From: Psychroserpens luteus
Lineage (GTDB): Bacteria; Bacteroidota; Bacteroidia; Flavobacteriales; Flavobacteriaceae
Direction of reading: 5' to 3'
DNA: 64,000 nt
Assembly: GCF_015319355.1 (NCBI RefSeq)
Contig: NZ_JADILU010000004.1
Location: forward strand, 62,001-126,000
Of this stretch, positions 52,604 through 61,544 are shown one piece after another; the stretch's first letter is position 1, and every line of letters begins with the position of its first letter. The notes beneath the pieces were generated by a model. That model was not told where the DNA came from. It saw only the letters and a program-made list of their open reading frames with translations, and ran no database searches. The position numbers and the translations under genes are program-made.

Positions 52604-54115
52604 TTAATCGAAAAGTATGTCATTTTCAATGCAAAAATCACAGATAAACTGCTGCGTTTTATTCATAAGTATATAAAATACTTTATCCTCAGCAACAAAT
52701 TGCACTTCAGACCTGTAACTTTTTAGAAAAGAATTTATTAGAGCCGAAGATTTTAATGGTTTCCTAAAATAAAGCGCTTGCGAAGCGTTTAATAATTCAA
52801 TTGCCAATATACGTTCTACATTATTCACAATAGTGTAACATTGAGTCGCTGCATTTGCACCCATACTTACATGATCTTCTTGACCATTACTGGACACAAT
52901 ACTATCTACACTAGCAGGTGTTGCAAGTTGCTTGTTAGCACTCACTATACTTGCTGCTGTATATTGCGGAATCATAAAACCAGAATTTAACCCAGGATTA
53001 TCAACCAAAAAAGCAGGAAGACCTCTTAATCCTGAAATTAACTGATAGGTTCTTCTTTCAGAAATACTTCCCAACTCTGCAACCGCAATTTTTAAATAAT
53101 CTAAAGCTAATGCTAAAGGCTGACCGTGAAAGTTTCCACCAGAAATAATTTCATCTTCTCCAACAAAGATGTTTGGGTTATCTGTAACCGCGTTTATTTC
53201 GGTCTTAAATGTTTTATGAACAAAATCTAATGTATCTTTTGTTGCGCCATGAACTTGAGGCATACATCTAAATGAATACGGATCTTGAACATGCGCTTTA
53301 TCTTGTTTTATCAACTCACTACCTTCAAGAAACTCTCTTATACGCTTTGCTGTTTTTAATTGACCTCTATGAGGTCTTACTAAATGTACAAGTTCATTAA
53401 ATGGCTCTATCCTTCCGTCAAAAGCATCTAAAGAAATACTTCCTATTAAATCTGCGAAATAAGAAAGCTTATATGACTTTAAAAGTAAATGAATTCCGTA
53501 AGCACTCATAAATTGAGTTCCATTTAATAAAGCAAGCCCTTCTTTTGACTGCAACTCTATAGACTCCCAATTAAATTTTGACAAGATTTCATTAGACTCA
53601 AAAATCTCATCCTTATATGTAACCTCTCCTTTTGCAATTAATGGTAAAGCCAAATGCGCTAATGGTGCTAAATCTCCAGATGCACCTAATGACCCTTGTG
53701 TGTAAACAATTGGTAGGATATCATTATTATAAAAATCTATAAGGCGCTGAACTGTTTTTAGCTGAACTCCACTATGACCATAACTCAATGATTGAACTTT
53801 GAGCAACAACATAAGCTTCACTATTTGCTTAGGTACTCGCTCTCCCATTCCACAGGCATGAGACATTACTAAGTTTTCCTGCAATTTGGTTAGCTTGTCT
53901 TTAGAGATCTCTACATCACATAAAGACCCAAAACCTGTATTGATTCCGTAGATGGGATGATTTTCCTTTTTTATTTTTTCATCTAAATAATTTCGGCAAG
54001 CCTCTATTTTTTTTATAGACTCTTTTGTAAGCTCTATTTTTTTATTCTGAAAGAGGATATCTCCAACAGTTGATAGTTCTAAAATTTCCGAAGAGATAAA
54101 ATGTGTTGTACTCAT
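52604..54115 (-). CDS. hutH: Histidine ammonia-lyase
   Basis: The 503-residue protein deaminates L-histidine to urocanate. It has the MIO-forming Ala-Ser-Gly in 'GSLGASGDLAPLAHLAL' (about 142-144), 'YGINTGFGSLCDVEIS' (catalytic Tyr about 60), 'QDPYSFRCMPQVHGA' (about 282-296) and 'SNGQEDHVSMGANAA' (about 412-426). Length is standard. No other hut gene is in the window, so it is an isolated hutH, or another aromatic amino acid lyase of the same family. The active-site 'SHACGMG' favours His over Phe or Tyr, with modest certainty. Confidence 0.92.
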   Translation of the reverse strand: MSTTHFISSEILELSTVGDILFQNKKIELTKESIKKIEACRNYLDEKIKKENHPIYGINTGFGSLCDVEISKDKLTKLQENLVMSHACGMGERVPKQIVKLMLLLKVQSLSYGHSGVQLKTVQRLIDFYNNDILPIVYTQGSLGASGDLAPLAHLALPLIAKGEVTYKDEIFESNEILSKFNWESIELQSKEGLALLNGTQFMSAYGIHLLLKSYKLSYFADLIGSISLDAFDGRIEPFNELVHLVRPHRGQLKTAKRIREFLEGSELIKQDKAHVQDPYSFRCMPQVHGATKDTLDFVHKTFKTEINAVTDNPNIFVGEDEIISGGNFHGQPLALALDYLKIAVAELGSISERRTYQLISGLRGLPAFLVDNPGLNSGFMIPQYTAASIVSANKQLATPASVDSIVSSNGQEDHVSMGANAATQCYTIVNNVERILAIELLNASQALYFRKPLKSSALINSFLKSYRSEVQFVAEDKVFYILMNKTQQFICDFCIENDILFD

Positions 54116-54213
54116 AGTTATATTTTACTTCATCAAAACTCTGAATAACATTTATACTTTGCAACAAATGTTAATAATTAATAAAATATGACTTAGAAAA
54201 AATGATAAAACTG

Positions 54214-54221
54214 TATTTTTG
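54214..54221 (+). promoter_or_regulatory. Candidate -7 box of the TlpA-like gene
   Basis: TATTTTTG (TAnnTTTG) lies 23 bases before ATG 54245. Confidence 0.45.
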
Positions 54222-54244
54222 AACTACTAAAACAATTAAAAATT

Positions 54245-55630
54245 ATGAAAAGACTAATTATTGCTCTTGTAGCATTATCAATTTTTGCATGTAAGCAAGA
54301 ACCAAAAGTTGACTACGCTGTTATTTCAGGAAAAATTGAAAATTCTAAAGTCAAAAATGCAATTATTAAAAATGCTGATTTTAAAGCTGAAATTGCAATT
54401 AATGAAGATGGTACGTTTGCTGATACGCTTCGCATCCCTGAAAACGGATTTTACACAATGTCAATAGGTCGAGAATTCACACCAATTCATTTAGGATTTG
54501 AAGATAATCTTAATGTTATGCTTGATGCAAGCAGTTTTGATGAAACTATTAAGTACTCTGGTGAAGGTGCTATTGAAAATAATTATTTAGCTACAAAAAC
54601 TTTATACAATGGCATGGCTACTGCCAATCCTGTTAAATTTTACTCTTTAGAAGAAGACGCTTTTAAAGCTAAATTATCTGAAATCAAAACAGAAAACGAA
54701 ACGCTTTTAAACGGTTTAACTAATGCTGATGAAGCGTTTGTTTCTTCGGAAAAACAAAATCTTGTTTACGATAATTATGCGATGTTAAACAATTATGTTG
54801 AAAGACATGGTTATTACACAAAACAAGAAGGCTTTGAAGTGTCTGAAGGTTTTATCCCAACAGAATTAAAAAATATGACATTTGATGATTCAAAAGCATA
54901 CAAATCATCTAGCTCTTATAAGGATATTGCTTTTAGCAAGGTCTTAACTGGTTTGTTTGAAGATTTAGGCGATGACATTTCATCTGTAACTACAGACGAT
55001 TTAAAAGGTGTCTCTGATATTAAAATTCAAGCATTAAAAAATGATGTTATTGATTATCTATCAAGTTTCTTAGTGTCGCCAGGAAACGAAAACATGGAAG
55101 CTATTTATAATTTCTTTGTTGAGAATACAACAAATGAAGACACGAAGAAAAAACTAACATCAACTTTTGAAAAAAATAAAAACCTAATAAAAGGAAGACC
55201 TTCTCCTCAGTTTGTGAATTATGAAAATCATAAAGGTGGTGAATTATCGCTTACAGATTTAAAAGGCAAATATGTTTATGTAGATGTTTGGGCAACATGG
55301 TGTGGTCCATGCATTAAAGAAATACCTTCTTTAAAAGAAGTTGAGAAGCAATTTCATAGTGAAAATATAGAATTTGTTAGCACCTCAATAGACCAAGTAA
55401 AAGATCATGACAAATGGGTGAGCATGGTTAAAGATAAAGATTTAGGTGGTGTACAGCTAATGGCAGATAAAGATTGGAGCTCTAAATTTGTTAGGGATTA
55501 TGGAATACAAGGAATCCCAAGATTTATCCTAATAGATCCAAACGGAAACATTGTTAGTGCAGATGCTCCAAGACCATCTGACCCTAAATTGGTAGAATTA
55601 TTGGAAAAAGAACTTAAGATACAACCTTAA
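54245..55630 (+). CDS. TlpA-like thioredoxin lipoprotein with DUF4369 domain
   Basis: The 461-residue protein has a lipobox (LVALSIFAC, Cys 16). A DUF4369-like beta domain at about 25-125 follows ('VISGKIENSKVKNAIIKNAD'), then a helical middle. The C-terminal thioredoxin domain (about 315-455) has the redox motif in 'VWATWCGPCIKEIPSL' (WCGPC about 351-355) and the cis-Pro loop 'YGIQGIPRFILID'. Such proteins reduce periplasmic disulfides or c-type cytochrome intermediates and are numerous in Bacteroidota. It is a single gene with its own promoter box and terminator. Confidence 0.92.
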   Translation: MKRLIIALVALSIFACKQEPKVDYAVISGKIENSKVKNAIIKNADFKAEIAINEDGTFADTLRIPENGFYTMSIGREFTPIHLGFEDNLNVMLDASSFDETIKYSGEGAIENNYLATKTLYNGMATANPVKFYSLEEDAFKAKLSEIKTENETLLNGLTNADEAFVSSEKQNLVYDNYAMLNNYVERHGYYTKQEGFEVSEGFIPTELKNMTFDDSKAYKSSSSYKDIAFSKVLTGLFEDLGDDISSVTTDDLKGVSDIKIQALKNDVIDYLSSFLVSPGNENMEAIYNFFVENTTNEDTKKKLTSTFEKNKNLIKGRPSPQFVNYENHKGGELSLTDLKGKYVYVDVWATWCGPCIKEIPSLKEVEKQFHSENIEFVSTSIDQVKDHDKWVSMVKDKDLGGVQLMADKDWSSKFVRDYGIQGIPRFILIDPNGNIVSADAPRPSDPKLVELLEKELKIQP

Positions 55631-55648
55631 GCAATTTTTAAATATCAT

Positions 55649-55680
55649 AAAAAAACCACTTCAATTGAAGTGGTTTTTTG
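55649..55680. terminator. Bidirectional terminator
   Basis: AAAAAACCACTTCAATTGAAGTGGTTTTTT is a perfect palindrome between convergent genes. Confidence 0.92.
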
Positions 55681-55702
55681 TTTTCTAAACTTTTGTTTTT
55701 GA

Positions 55703-57259
55703 TTATTTTTTATCGTCAGGTTCTTGTGCTTCAACTTGAGGTTGTTCAGTTTGTTTAAATAAATCTATATACGCTTCACCCAAAGCCTCAATAATATAAC
55801 TTGCAATAAGGCTTTGATAACCTAAATCTTCAATTGCAAGATCTGCAGCTTTACCATGTAAATAAACACCAAAAATTGCTGCTCCTAATGCATCATATCC
55901 TTGTGAAATTAATCCTGTAATTACTCCAGTTAAAACATCTCCAGTTCCTGCTGTTGCCATTCCTGGATTCCCAGTTGTATTTACATATAGTTTTTCATTG
56001 TAAACAGTAATTGTATTTGCGCCTTTTATGACTAGAACTACATTATACTTTTTAGAAAAAGCTTTGGCTTTTTTAAGCTTCTCAAAATCATCTTTCCACT
56101 TCCCTATTAAGCGCTCCAACTCTTTAGGGTGAGGTGTTAAAACAGACATTTCTGGAAGCAGTTTTAAGAGCGCCTTTTTCTTAGACATTATATTGAGTCC
56201 ATCTGCATCAATAACTAATGGCTTTTTATTTGTTTTTAGAAATTTCTCAAGCGCTGAAGCTGTTTCTGTACTCGTACCCATTCCAATTCCTAAACCGATA
56301 ACAGTTGGCTCAATATCAAATTTTATATCAGAAATCATAGTTTCATTATCATCGGTAATGACCATCCCTTCAGGAAATGCGGTTTGCATAATTTGATATC
56401 CGATTTTTGGAATAAACGATGTCACCAATCCAGCACCAATTGATAATGCAGCACGACTAGACAGCAAAGCAGAACCCATTTTTCCGTAGCTACCACCAAT
56501 AATTAAACTGTGTCCAAAATCTCCTTTGTGAGCAAACTTTTTTCGAGGTTTGTAAATTGGCAACACTTCATTTTTACCTATTAATTCACTTTCAGTTTCG
56601 GTAGTGATTAAAAACTCTCTATCAATCCCTATATCTAACACTTCCCACTCTATTGAAAATTTAGCAGTTTCAGGTAAAAAGAAGATCAATTTTGGCGATT
56701 GAAAACTCAATGTATAATTTGCCCAAACAACTCCATTTTCATCTTCAATAGCTTTATCTGTATAAACACCAGAAGGCACATCAATTGCCAATGTAAATGC
56801 TCCACTCTTTTTAAAGTGAACAAACAATGATTTAACCCAATCATTTATAGGTCTATTTAAACCAATCCCAAAGACTGCATCAACAATAATATCGTCTTTA
56901 TGAATTTCAGGAAAATCTGTTTCACAACTAAGCATATCAGGCCACTTTTTAGTCGTCTGTTTTATGAGATCATAATTGATTAAAAAATCTTTGGTTCTCT
57001 TATCGCTACAGTTAACCACATAGGTCTTAACATTGTAACCATGAGTGATTAGATGCCTGGCAACGACTAAACCATCTCCTCCATTATTACCAATCCCACA
57101 AAATACATGAATAGGCACTTGAGCACCTTGCATACGTATATGAAGCCAATTAAAAATTTGAATTCCTGCACGCTCCATCAACTCTGTTGATGTGATGTTT
57201 TGTTTTTTTGATGTGAGTTGATCTCCTTCGTAAATCTGTTCTTTTGAAAAAATCTTCAT
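55703..57259 (-). CDS. nnrD: Bifunctional NAD(P)HX epimerase/dehydratase
   Basis: The 518-residue fusion repairs hydrated NAD(P)H. The N-terminal YjeF_N epimerase (about 1-215) has 'FCGIGNNGGDGLVVARHL' and 'VDAVFGIGLNRPI', 'AIDVPSGVYTD'. The C-terminal ADP-dependent dehydratase, ribokinase-like (about 235-505), has 'KGDFGHSLIIGGSYGKMGSA', 'VIDADGLNIM', 'LTPHPKELERLIG', 'VLVIKGANTIT' and 'GNPGMATAGTGDVLTGVI'. The order matches bacterial NnrE-NnrD fusions. A proline/glutamine-rich charged tail ('QTEQPQVEAQEPDDKK') is species-specific. Confidence 0.95.
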   Translation of the reverse strand: MKIFSKEQIYEGDQLTSKKQNITSTELMERAGIQIFNWLHIRMQGAQVPIHVFCGIGNNGGDGLVVARHLITHGYNVKTYVVNCSDKRTKDFLINYDLIKQTTKKWPDMLSCETDFPEIHKDDIIVDAVFGIGLNRPINDWVKSLFVHFKKSGAFTLAIDVPSGVYTDKAIEDENGVVWANYTLSFQSPKLIFFLPETAKFSIEWEVLDIGIDREFLITTETESELIGKNEVLPIYKPRKKFAHKGDFGHSLIIGGSYGKMGSALLSSRAALSIGAGLVTSFIPKIGYQIMQTAFPEGMVITDDNETMISDIKFDIEPTVIGLGIGMGTSTETASALEKFLKTNKKPLVIDADGLNIMSKKKALLKLLPEMSVLTPHPKELERLIGKWKDDFEKLKKAKAFSKKYNVVLVIKGANTITVYNEKLYVNTTGNPGMATAGTGDVLTGVITGLISQGYDALGAAIFGVYLHGKAADLAIEDLGYQSLIASYIIEALGEAYIDLFKQTEQPQVEAQEPDDKK

Positions 57260-57391
57260 ATATAATGTATCGTATTTAGTTGCAAAATCCTCACTAAAAT
57301 AAGCGATTACGGAGAATTCTTGAATTTATTCGTTTTAAAATGAAAAATGTATAAAACACCTTTCTAAATTTTTTTATTCCTGTAAAAATAA

Positions 57392-57399
57392 TACATTTG
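57392..57399 (+). promoter_or_regulatory. thrA: Candidate -7 box of the threonine operon
   Basis: TACATTTG matches TAnnTTTG. It would start transcription about 15 bases before the leader ORF at 57420 and about 180 before thrA. Confidence 0.5.
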
Positions 57400-57419
57400 A
57401 TAAGTATAGGCTTTAAAAA

Positions 57420-57509
57420 ATGACAAACCTAAATGTAATTTTTTTTCAAATTAGCATCTCTCTAACAATTGGGATGACTTTTGGTATGATTACCCTTTGG
57501 GGTTTTTAG
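57420..57509 (+). CDS. Candidate Thr/Ile-containing leader peptide of the thr operon
   Basis: The 29-codon frame (MTNLNVIFFQISISLTIGMT then FGMITLWGF) has four Thr and five Ile codons. Its stop lies inside a small GC hairpin ACCC-TTTG-GGGT followed by five T residues (about 57492-57507). Promoter box, short ORF, hairpin and then thrA is the order of a transcription attenuator responding to Thr/Ile tRNA charging. The stem is only four base pairs and Thr codons are not in a run, so the case is suggestive only. Confidence 0.4.
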   Translation: MTNLNVIFFQISISLTIGMTFGMITLWGF

Positions 57510-57584
57510 CTATATATCTTCAACAACCTAAATGTCTTATAACAAAAAGACTTAAACACAAAATTCTCACTTAAACTTCTTAAA

Positions 57585-60032
57585 ATGAATGTTTTAAAAT
57601 TTGGCGGAACCTCTGTAGGCTCTACAGAAAACATAAATAAAGTTATTTCAATACTTGATAAATATTCAAAAGATGATCGGGTAATTTGTGTGGTCTCAGC
57701 AGTTGGAGGTATTACAGATAAATTATTAAAAGCTGCCGAACTTGCTCAAACCAAAAACCAAGATTATATTTTAGAATTTGATGCTATTTCAAACAGACAT
57801 CATAAAATTCTAACAGAATTAACCCTTTCGGAAAACCAAAATATCTCCGCACATTTAAATGACAAATTGCAAGAGCTAAGAAGTCTTTTAGATGGTATCT
57901 TTTTGATCAATGAATTGTCTCCAAAAACATCTGACAAATTAGTCAGTTTTGGAGAATTGCTATCCTCTTTTATTATTGCAGAAACAATGAAAAGTAGAGG
58001 TATGAATTGTGTTAGAAAAAATAGTCAGGAATTGATTGTCACAAATTCAAATTTTACAAAGGCAGAAGTACAATACCAACAGACTAACAACAACATAAAA
58101 AGCTACTTTCAAGAAGCAAAACAACAAATCACAATTCTCCCAGGATTTATATCAAAATCAACACTTGGAGAGATAACCACTTTAGGTCGAGGAGGTTCTG
58201 ATTTTACTGCAGCCATTGTTGCTGCAGCATTAAATGTGAGTTCTCTTGAAATATGGACAGATGTGAGTGGTATGTTTACAACCAACCCAAAATTAGTAAA
58301 ACAAGCATTTCCTATTGAGAACTTATCTTATCAAGAAGCAATGGAACTATCGCATTTTGGAGCCAAAGTTTTATATCCTCCAACAGTGCAACCTGTATTG
58401 AATTTAAATATTCCAATTCATATAAAAAACACGCTAGATCCTGATGCTTTTGGAACTAAAATATCAAATGATTTTATAGAAAACTCTACAACTCCTGTGA
58501 GAGGAATTTCTAACATTAATAATGTTGCTTTATTGACTCTTCAAGGTAACGGAATGGTTGGAATTCCAGGTTTCTCTAAACGTTTGTTCGAGACTTTAGC
58601 ACATGAGAAAATCAATATCATTTTTATCACTCAAGCATCATCAGAACATTCTATTTGTTTTGGTATTGACGATAAAGACTCTCTATTAGCAAAAACTGCC
58701 ATTGACTTAACTTTTGAAAATGAAATTTCATTACATAAAATTGATCCTATAATCGTTGAAACTGGCTTATCAATTATAGCGCTTGTAGGCGATAAAATGA
58801 AGAGTCACCAAGGGATAAGCGGTAAAATGTTTAGCACTTTAGGTAAGAACAATATTAACATTCGAGCAATAGCACAAGGTGCTTCAGAACGGAATATTTC
58901 AGCAGTTATATCAGAAAAAGATGTCAAAAAAGCTCTAAACACGTTACACGAATGTTTTTTTGAAGATAACAACAAACAGCTTAATGTATTTATAACTGGT
59001 GTTGGTAATGTTGGTGAACATTTGGTAGAACAAATAAGATCACAAAAAAAATACCTAAAAGAGCAATTAAAAATCAATATAAAAGTAGTTGGCTTATCCA
59101 ACTCTAGAATGATGATTTTTAATGATTCTGGTCTCAATTTAAAAGACTGGAAAAACCAACTACTTACTGGAGAAAAAGCATCGTTAGAAGGTTTTTTTGA
59201 ACGCGCCAAAGATTTCAATTTACGCAACAGTATATTTGTTGATGTCACTGCAAATGAAGAGGTTTCAAAATTATATGGTGCCTATTTAAAACACAGTATT
59301 GCTGTTGTTGCTTGTAATAAAATAGCGTGCTCAAGTAGCTTTGAAAATTATAACGAACTCAAAAATTTATCACTTAAATATAACGCACCCTTTTTATTCG
59401 AAACTAATGTTGGTGCAGGATTACCTGTAATTGACACACTTAATAATTTAATTGCATCGGGAGACAAAGTCACTTCTATACAAGCAGTTTTATCTGGCAG
59501 TTTGAATTTTGTATTCAATAATTTTGATGACACGACTAAGTTTCATGATGTGGTAAAGCAAGCCCAAAAAGAAGGCTATACAGAACCAGATCCAAGAATT
59601 GATTTAAGTGGTGTAGATGTGGCCAGAAAAATTCTAATTCTAGCACGTGAAAGCGTTACAAAAATGAACCTCGAAGACATAGAAAATGATTCATTCTTAA
59701 CCAAGGCTAATTTAGAAAGCGGTTCAGTTGATGATTTTTATAACACGTTGATAGATGACGAAGCTCATTTTCAGAAGTTATACGCTTCAGCAAAATCGAA
59801 TGATTGTCAGTTGAAATATGTCGCAGAATTCAATGAAGGAAAAGCTAAAGTCGGATTAAAAGAAATCCCTCAAGGACATCCTTTTTACAATCTTGAAGGC
59901 AAAGATAATATCGTCATGTTTTACACACAACGTTACCCAGAGCAGCCTATGATCATTAAAGGCGCTGGAGCTGGTGCAGAAGTTACTGCTTCAGGATTAT
60001 TTGCAGACATTATTCGTGTAAGTAACAAGTAA
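57585..60032 (+). CDS. thrA: Bifunctional aspartokinase/homoserine dehydrogenase
   Basis: The 815-residue fusion catalyses the first and third steps from aspartate to homoserine. The kinase domain (about 1-285) begins 'MNVLKFGGTSVGSTENI' and has 'TLGRGGSDFTAAIVAAAL' and 'EIWTDVSGMFTTNPK'. Two ACT units follow at about 305-450 ('VALLTLQGNGMVGIPGF', 'GKNNINIRAIAQGASE'). The dehydrogenase domain (about 460-815) has 'NVFITGVGNVGEHLVEQI', 'NVGAGLPVIDTLNNLIASGD' and 'GYTEPDPRIDLSGVDVARKI'. ACT domains imply feedback control, by threonine in ThrA-type enzymes. It is the first gene of thrABC. Confidence 0.96.
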   Translation: MNVLKFGGTSVGSTENINKVISILDKYSKDDRVICVVSAVGGITDKLLKAAELAQTKNQDYILEFDAISNRHHKILTELTLSENQNISAHLNDKLQELRSLLDGIFLINELSPKTSDKLVSFGELLSSFIIAETMKSRGMNCVRKNSQELIVTNSNFTKAEVQYQQTNNNIKSYFQEAKQQITILPGFISKSTLGEITTLGRGGSDFTAAIVAAALNVSSLEIWTDVSGMFTTNPKLVKQAFPIENLSYQEAMELSHFGAKVLYPPTVQPVLNLNIPIHIKNTLDPDAFGTKISNDFIENSTTPVRGISNINNVALLTLQGNGMVGIPGFSKRLFETLAHEKINIIFITQASSEHSICFGIDDKDSLLAKTAIDLTFENEISLHKIDPIIVETGLSIIALVGDKMKSHQGISGKMFSTLGKNNINIRAIAQGASERNISAVISEKDVKKALNTLHECFFEDNNKQLNVFITGVGNVGEHLVEQIRSQKKYLKEQLKINIKVVGLSNSRMMIFNDSGLNLKDWKNQLLTGEKASLEGFFERAKDFNLRNSIFVDVTANEEVSKLYGAYLKHSIAVVACNKIACSSSFENYNELKNLSLKYNAPFLFETNVGAGLPVIDTLNNLIASGDKVTSIQAVLSGSLNFVFNNFDDTTKFHDVVKQAQKEGYTEPDPRIDLSGVDVARKILILARESVTKMNLEDIENDSFLTKANLESGSVDDFYNTLIDDEAHFQKLYASAKSNDCQLKYVAEFNEGKAKVGLKEIPQGHPFYNLEGKDNIVMFYTQRYPEQPMIIKGAGAGAEVTASGLFADIIRVSNK

Positions 60033-60073
60033 GAAGTACTTACTCAAATGAATTAAAAAATTAATAAACTATT

Positions 60074-60093
60074 TATTTTTCTTCGGAAAAATA
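60074..60093 (+). promoter_or_regulatory. UUCG tetraloop hairpin between thrA and thrB
   Basis: TATTTTTC-TTCG-GAAAAATA forms an eight-pair stem closed by the stable cUUCGg loop. It has no T-run, so it is more likely an mRNA stability or processing element than a terminator. It contains the CTTCGGAA octamer. Confidence 0.55.
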
Positions 60094-60129
60094 GAAACTA
60101 AAAATTTCGCATTTGCGGAAGATTAAGAT

Positions 60130-61053
60130 ATGAACGAGATAAAAATTTTCTCTCCAGCAACAGTAGCTAATGTTTCCTGCGGATTTGACGTACTAGGCTT
60201 TTGCCTTGACACTATTGGAGATGAAATGATCATTAGAAAAACTAATAAAAAAGGAATTCATATTACTAAAATTGAAGGTTACGATTTACCATTTGAGGCA
60301 GAAAAAAATGTAGCAGGTGTTTCTGCCTTGGCAATGCTAGAGGATGCAAATCCAGATTTTGGTTTTGAACTCGAAATCTACAAAAACATAAAACCAGGAA
60401 GTGGTGTTGGCAGCAGCTCAGCAAGTGCTGTGGGTAGTGTTTTTGGTATGAATGAGCTTTTAGGCAAACCATACAACAAAACACAACTTACCAATTTCGC
60501 CATGAAAGGTGAAGCTCTAGCGAGTCAATGTGAGCATGCAGATAATATTGCTCCTGCGATTTTTGGCGGATTCACATTAGTAAAATCGGTAGCACCTCTT
60601 GAGGTTTTGCAATTGCCTACTCCAAAAGATTTATTTGCAGTGATTATCCATCCACAAATTGAAATAAAGACTTCAGAGTCTAGAGCAATCCTTCCGAAGC
60701 AAATCGCATTACAAGATGCCATTACGCAATGGTCAAACGTTGGGAGTTTGGTTCACGCATTGCACACCAATGATTACGAATTATTGAGTAGATCATTAAC
60801 AGATGTCGTCGTAGAACCTCATCGCAGTCAATTAATTCCGCACTTTAAAGATGTTAGAAAAGCTGCTCTTGAAAATGGTGCTTTAGGTTGTGGAATTTCG
60901 GGATCTGGACCATCAATTTTTAGTTTGTGCTACGGGAATTCGACTGCTCAAAAAGTCGCTCAAGCAATTAAAAATGTGTATTCAAAAACAGAAATTCCTT
61001 TTGAAGTTTACGTTTCAGAAATTAATACTAAAGGGATTAAGATTATTGAATAA
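60130..61053 (+). CDS. thrB: Homoserine kinase
   Basis: The 307-residue GHMP kinase phosphorylates homoserine. It opens 'IKIFSPATVANVSCGFDVLG', has the phosphate loop 'PGSGVGSSSASAVGSVFG' (about 93-110), 'HADNIAPAIFGGFTLV' and the C-terminal 'ALGCGISGSGPSIFSLC'. Length is normal. It is 97 bases after thrA and before the inserted four-helix-bundle gene. Confidence 0.95.
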   Translation: MNEIKIFSPATVANVSCGFDVLGFCLDTIGDEMIIRKTNKKGIHITKIEGYDLPFEAEKNVAGVSALAMLEDANPDFGFELEIYKNIKPGSGVGSSSASAVGSVFGMNELLGKPYNKTQLTNFAMKGEALASQCEHADNIAPAIFGGFTLVKSVAPLEVLQLPTPKDLFAVIIHPQIEIKTSESRAILPKQIALQDAITQWSNVGSLVHALHTNDYELLSRSLTDVVVEPHRSQLIPHFKDVRKAALENGALGCGISGSGPSIFSLCYGNSTAQKVAQAIKNVYSKTEIPFEVYVSEINTKGIKIIE

Positions 61054-61056
61054 AAA

Positions 61057-61075
61057 GGACCGAAGACAGAAGACC
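61057..61075 (+). repeat. Left arm of inverted repeat flanking the four-helix-bundle gene
   Basis: GGACCGAAGACAGAAGACC starts three bases after the thrB stop. It is 17/19 identical to the reverse complement of 61519-61537. Confidence 0.85.
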
Positions 61076-61124
61076 ATAGGTCAAACTAGAAAGACCTATC
61101 TTTTAAATTAAAAATGATAATAAC

Positions 61125-61481
61125 ATGAATAAATTCAAGTTTGAAAAGTTAATTATTTGGCAGAAAGCAATGGATTTCGGAGAGGAAATAGATCAAATAA
61201 CTGAAAATTTTCCTGCTAAAGAAAAATTCAATTTATCATCTCAAGTTAGGAGAGCAACAGATTCTATTGCCTTAAATATTTCTGAAGGTTCGATTGGTCA
61301 ATCCAATCTAGAACAACATAAGTTTGTTGCTTATTCAATAAAATCATTAGCAGAAGTTGCTACCTGTTTATTCAAAGCAAAACGAAGAAATTATATTACA
61401 ATCGAGCGATTCGATTCATTTTATTTACAATCTCATTCACTAATGAATATGATGATTGCTTTTAGAAAAAATTTAAAATAA
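61125..61481 (+). CDS. Four-helix-bundle protein (S23/Avd-like)
   Basis: The 118-residue protein has the TIGR02436/S23 pattern: 'FKFEKLIIWQKAMDFGEEID', 'QVRRATDSIALNISEGS' (the R-R-A-x-x-S-I-x-x-N-I-x-E-G signature), 'LEQHKFVAYSIKSLAEVATC' and a C-terminal helix ending 'MMIAFRKNLK'. The family includes ORFs in 23S rRNA intervening sequences and the Avd protein of diversity-generating retroelements. No reverse transcriptase or rRNA is nearby. It sits as a foreign cassette between thrB and thrC inside inverted repeats. Confidence 0.9.
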   Translation: MNKFKFEKLIIWQKAMDFGEEIDQITENFPAKEKFNLSSQVRRATDSIALNISEGSIGQSNLEQHKFVAYSIKSLAEVATCLFKAKRRNYITIERFDSFYLQSHSLMNMMIAFRKNLK

Positions 61482-61518
61482 AAATCCGAAAACTTAATAT
61501 CGAAGCCTTTTTAACTTC

Positions 61519-61537
61519 GGTCATCCGTCTTCGGTCC
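61519..61537 (-). repeat. Right arm of inverted repeat flanking the four-helix-bundle gene
   Basis: The minus strand reads GGACCGAAGACGGATGACC, 17/19 identical to the left arm, ending eight bases before the thrC ATG. Confidence 0.85.
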
Positions 61538-61544
61538 CATTCCT

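Noticed and set aside
52604-54115. A hut degradation operon
   Set aside because: No hutU, hutI or hutG gene is adjacent; hutH is flanked by unrelated genes.
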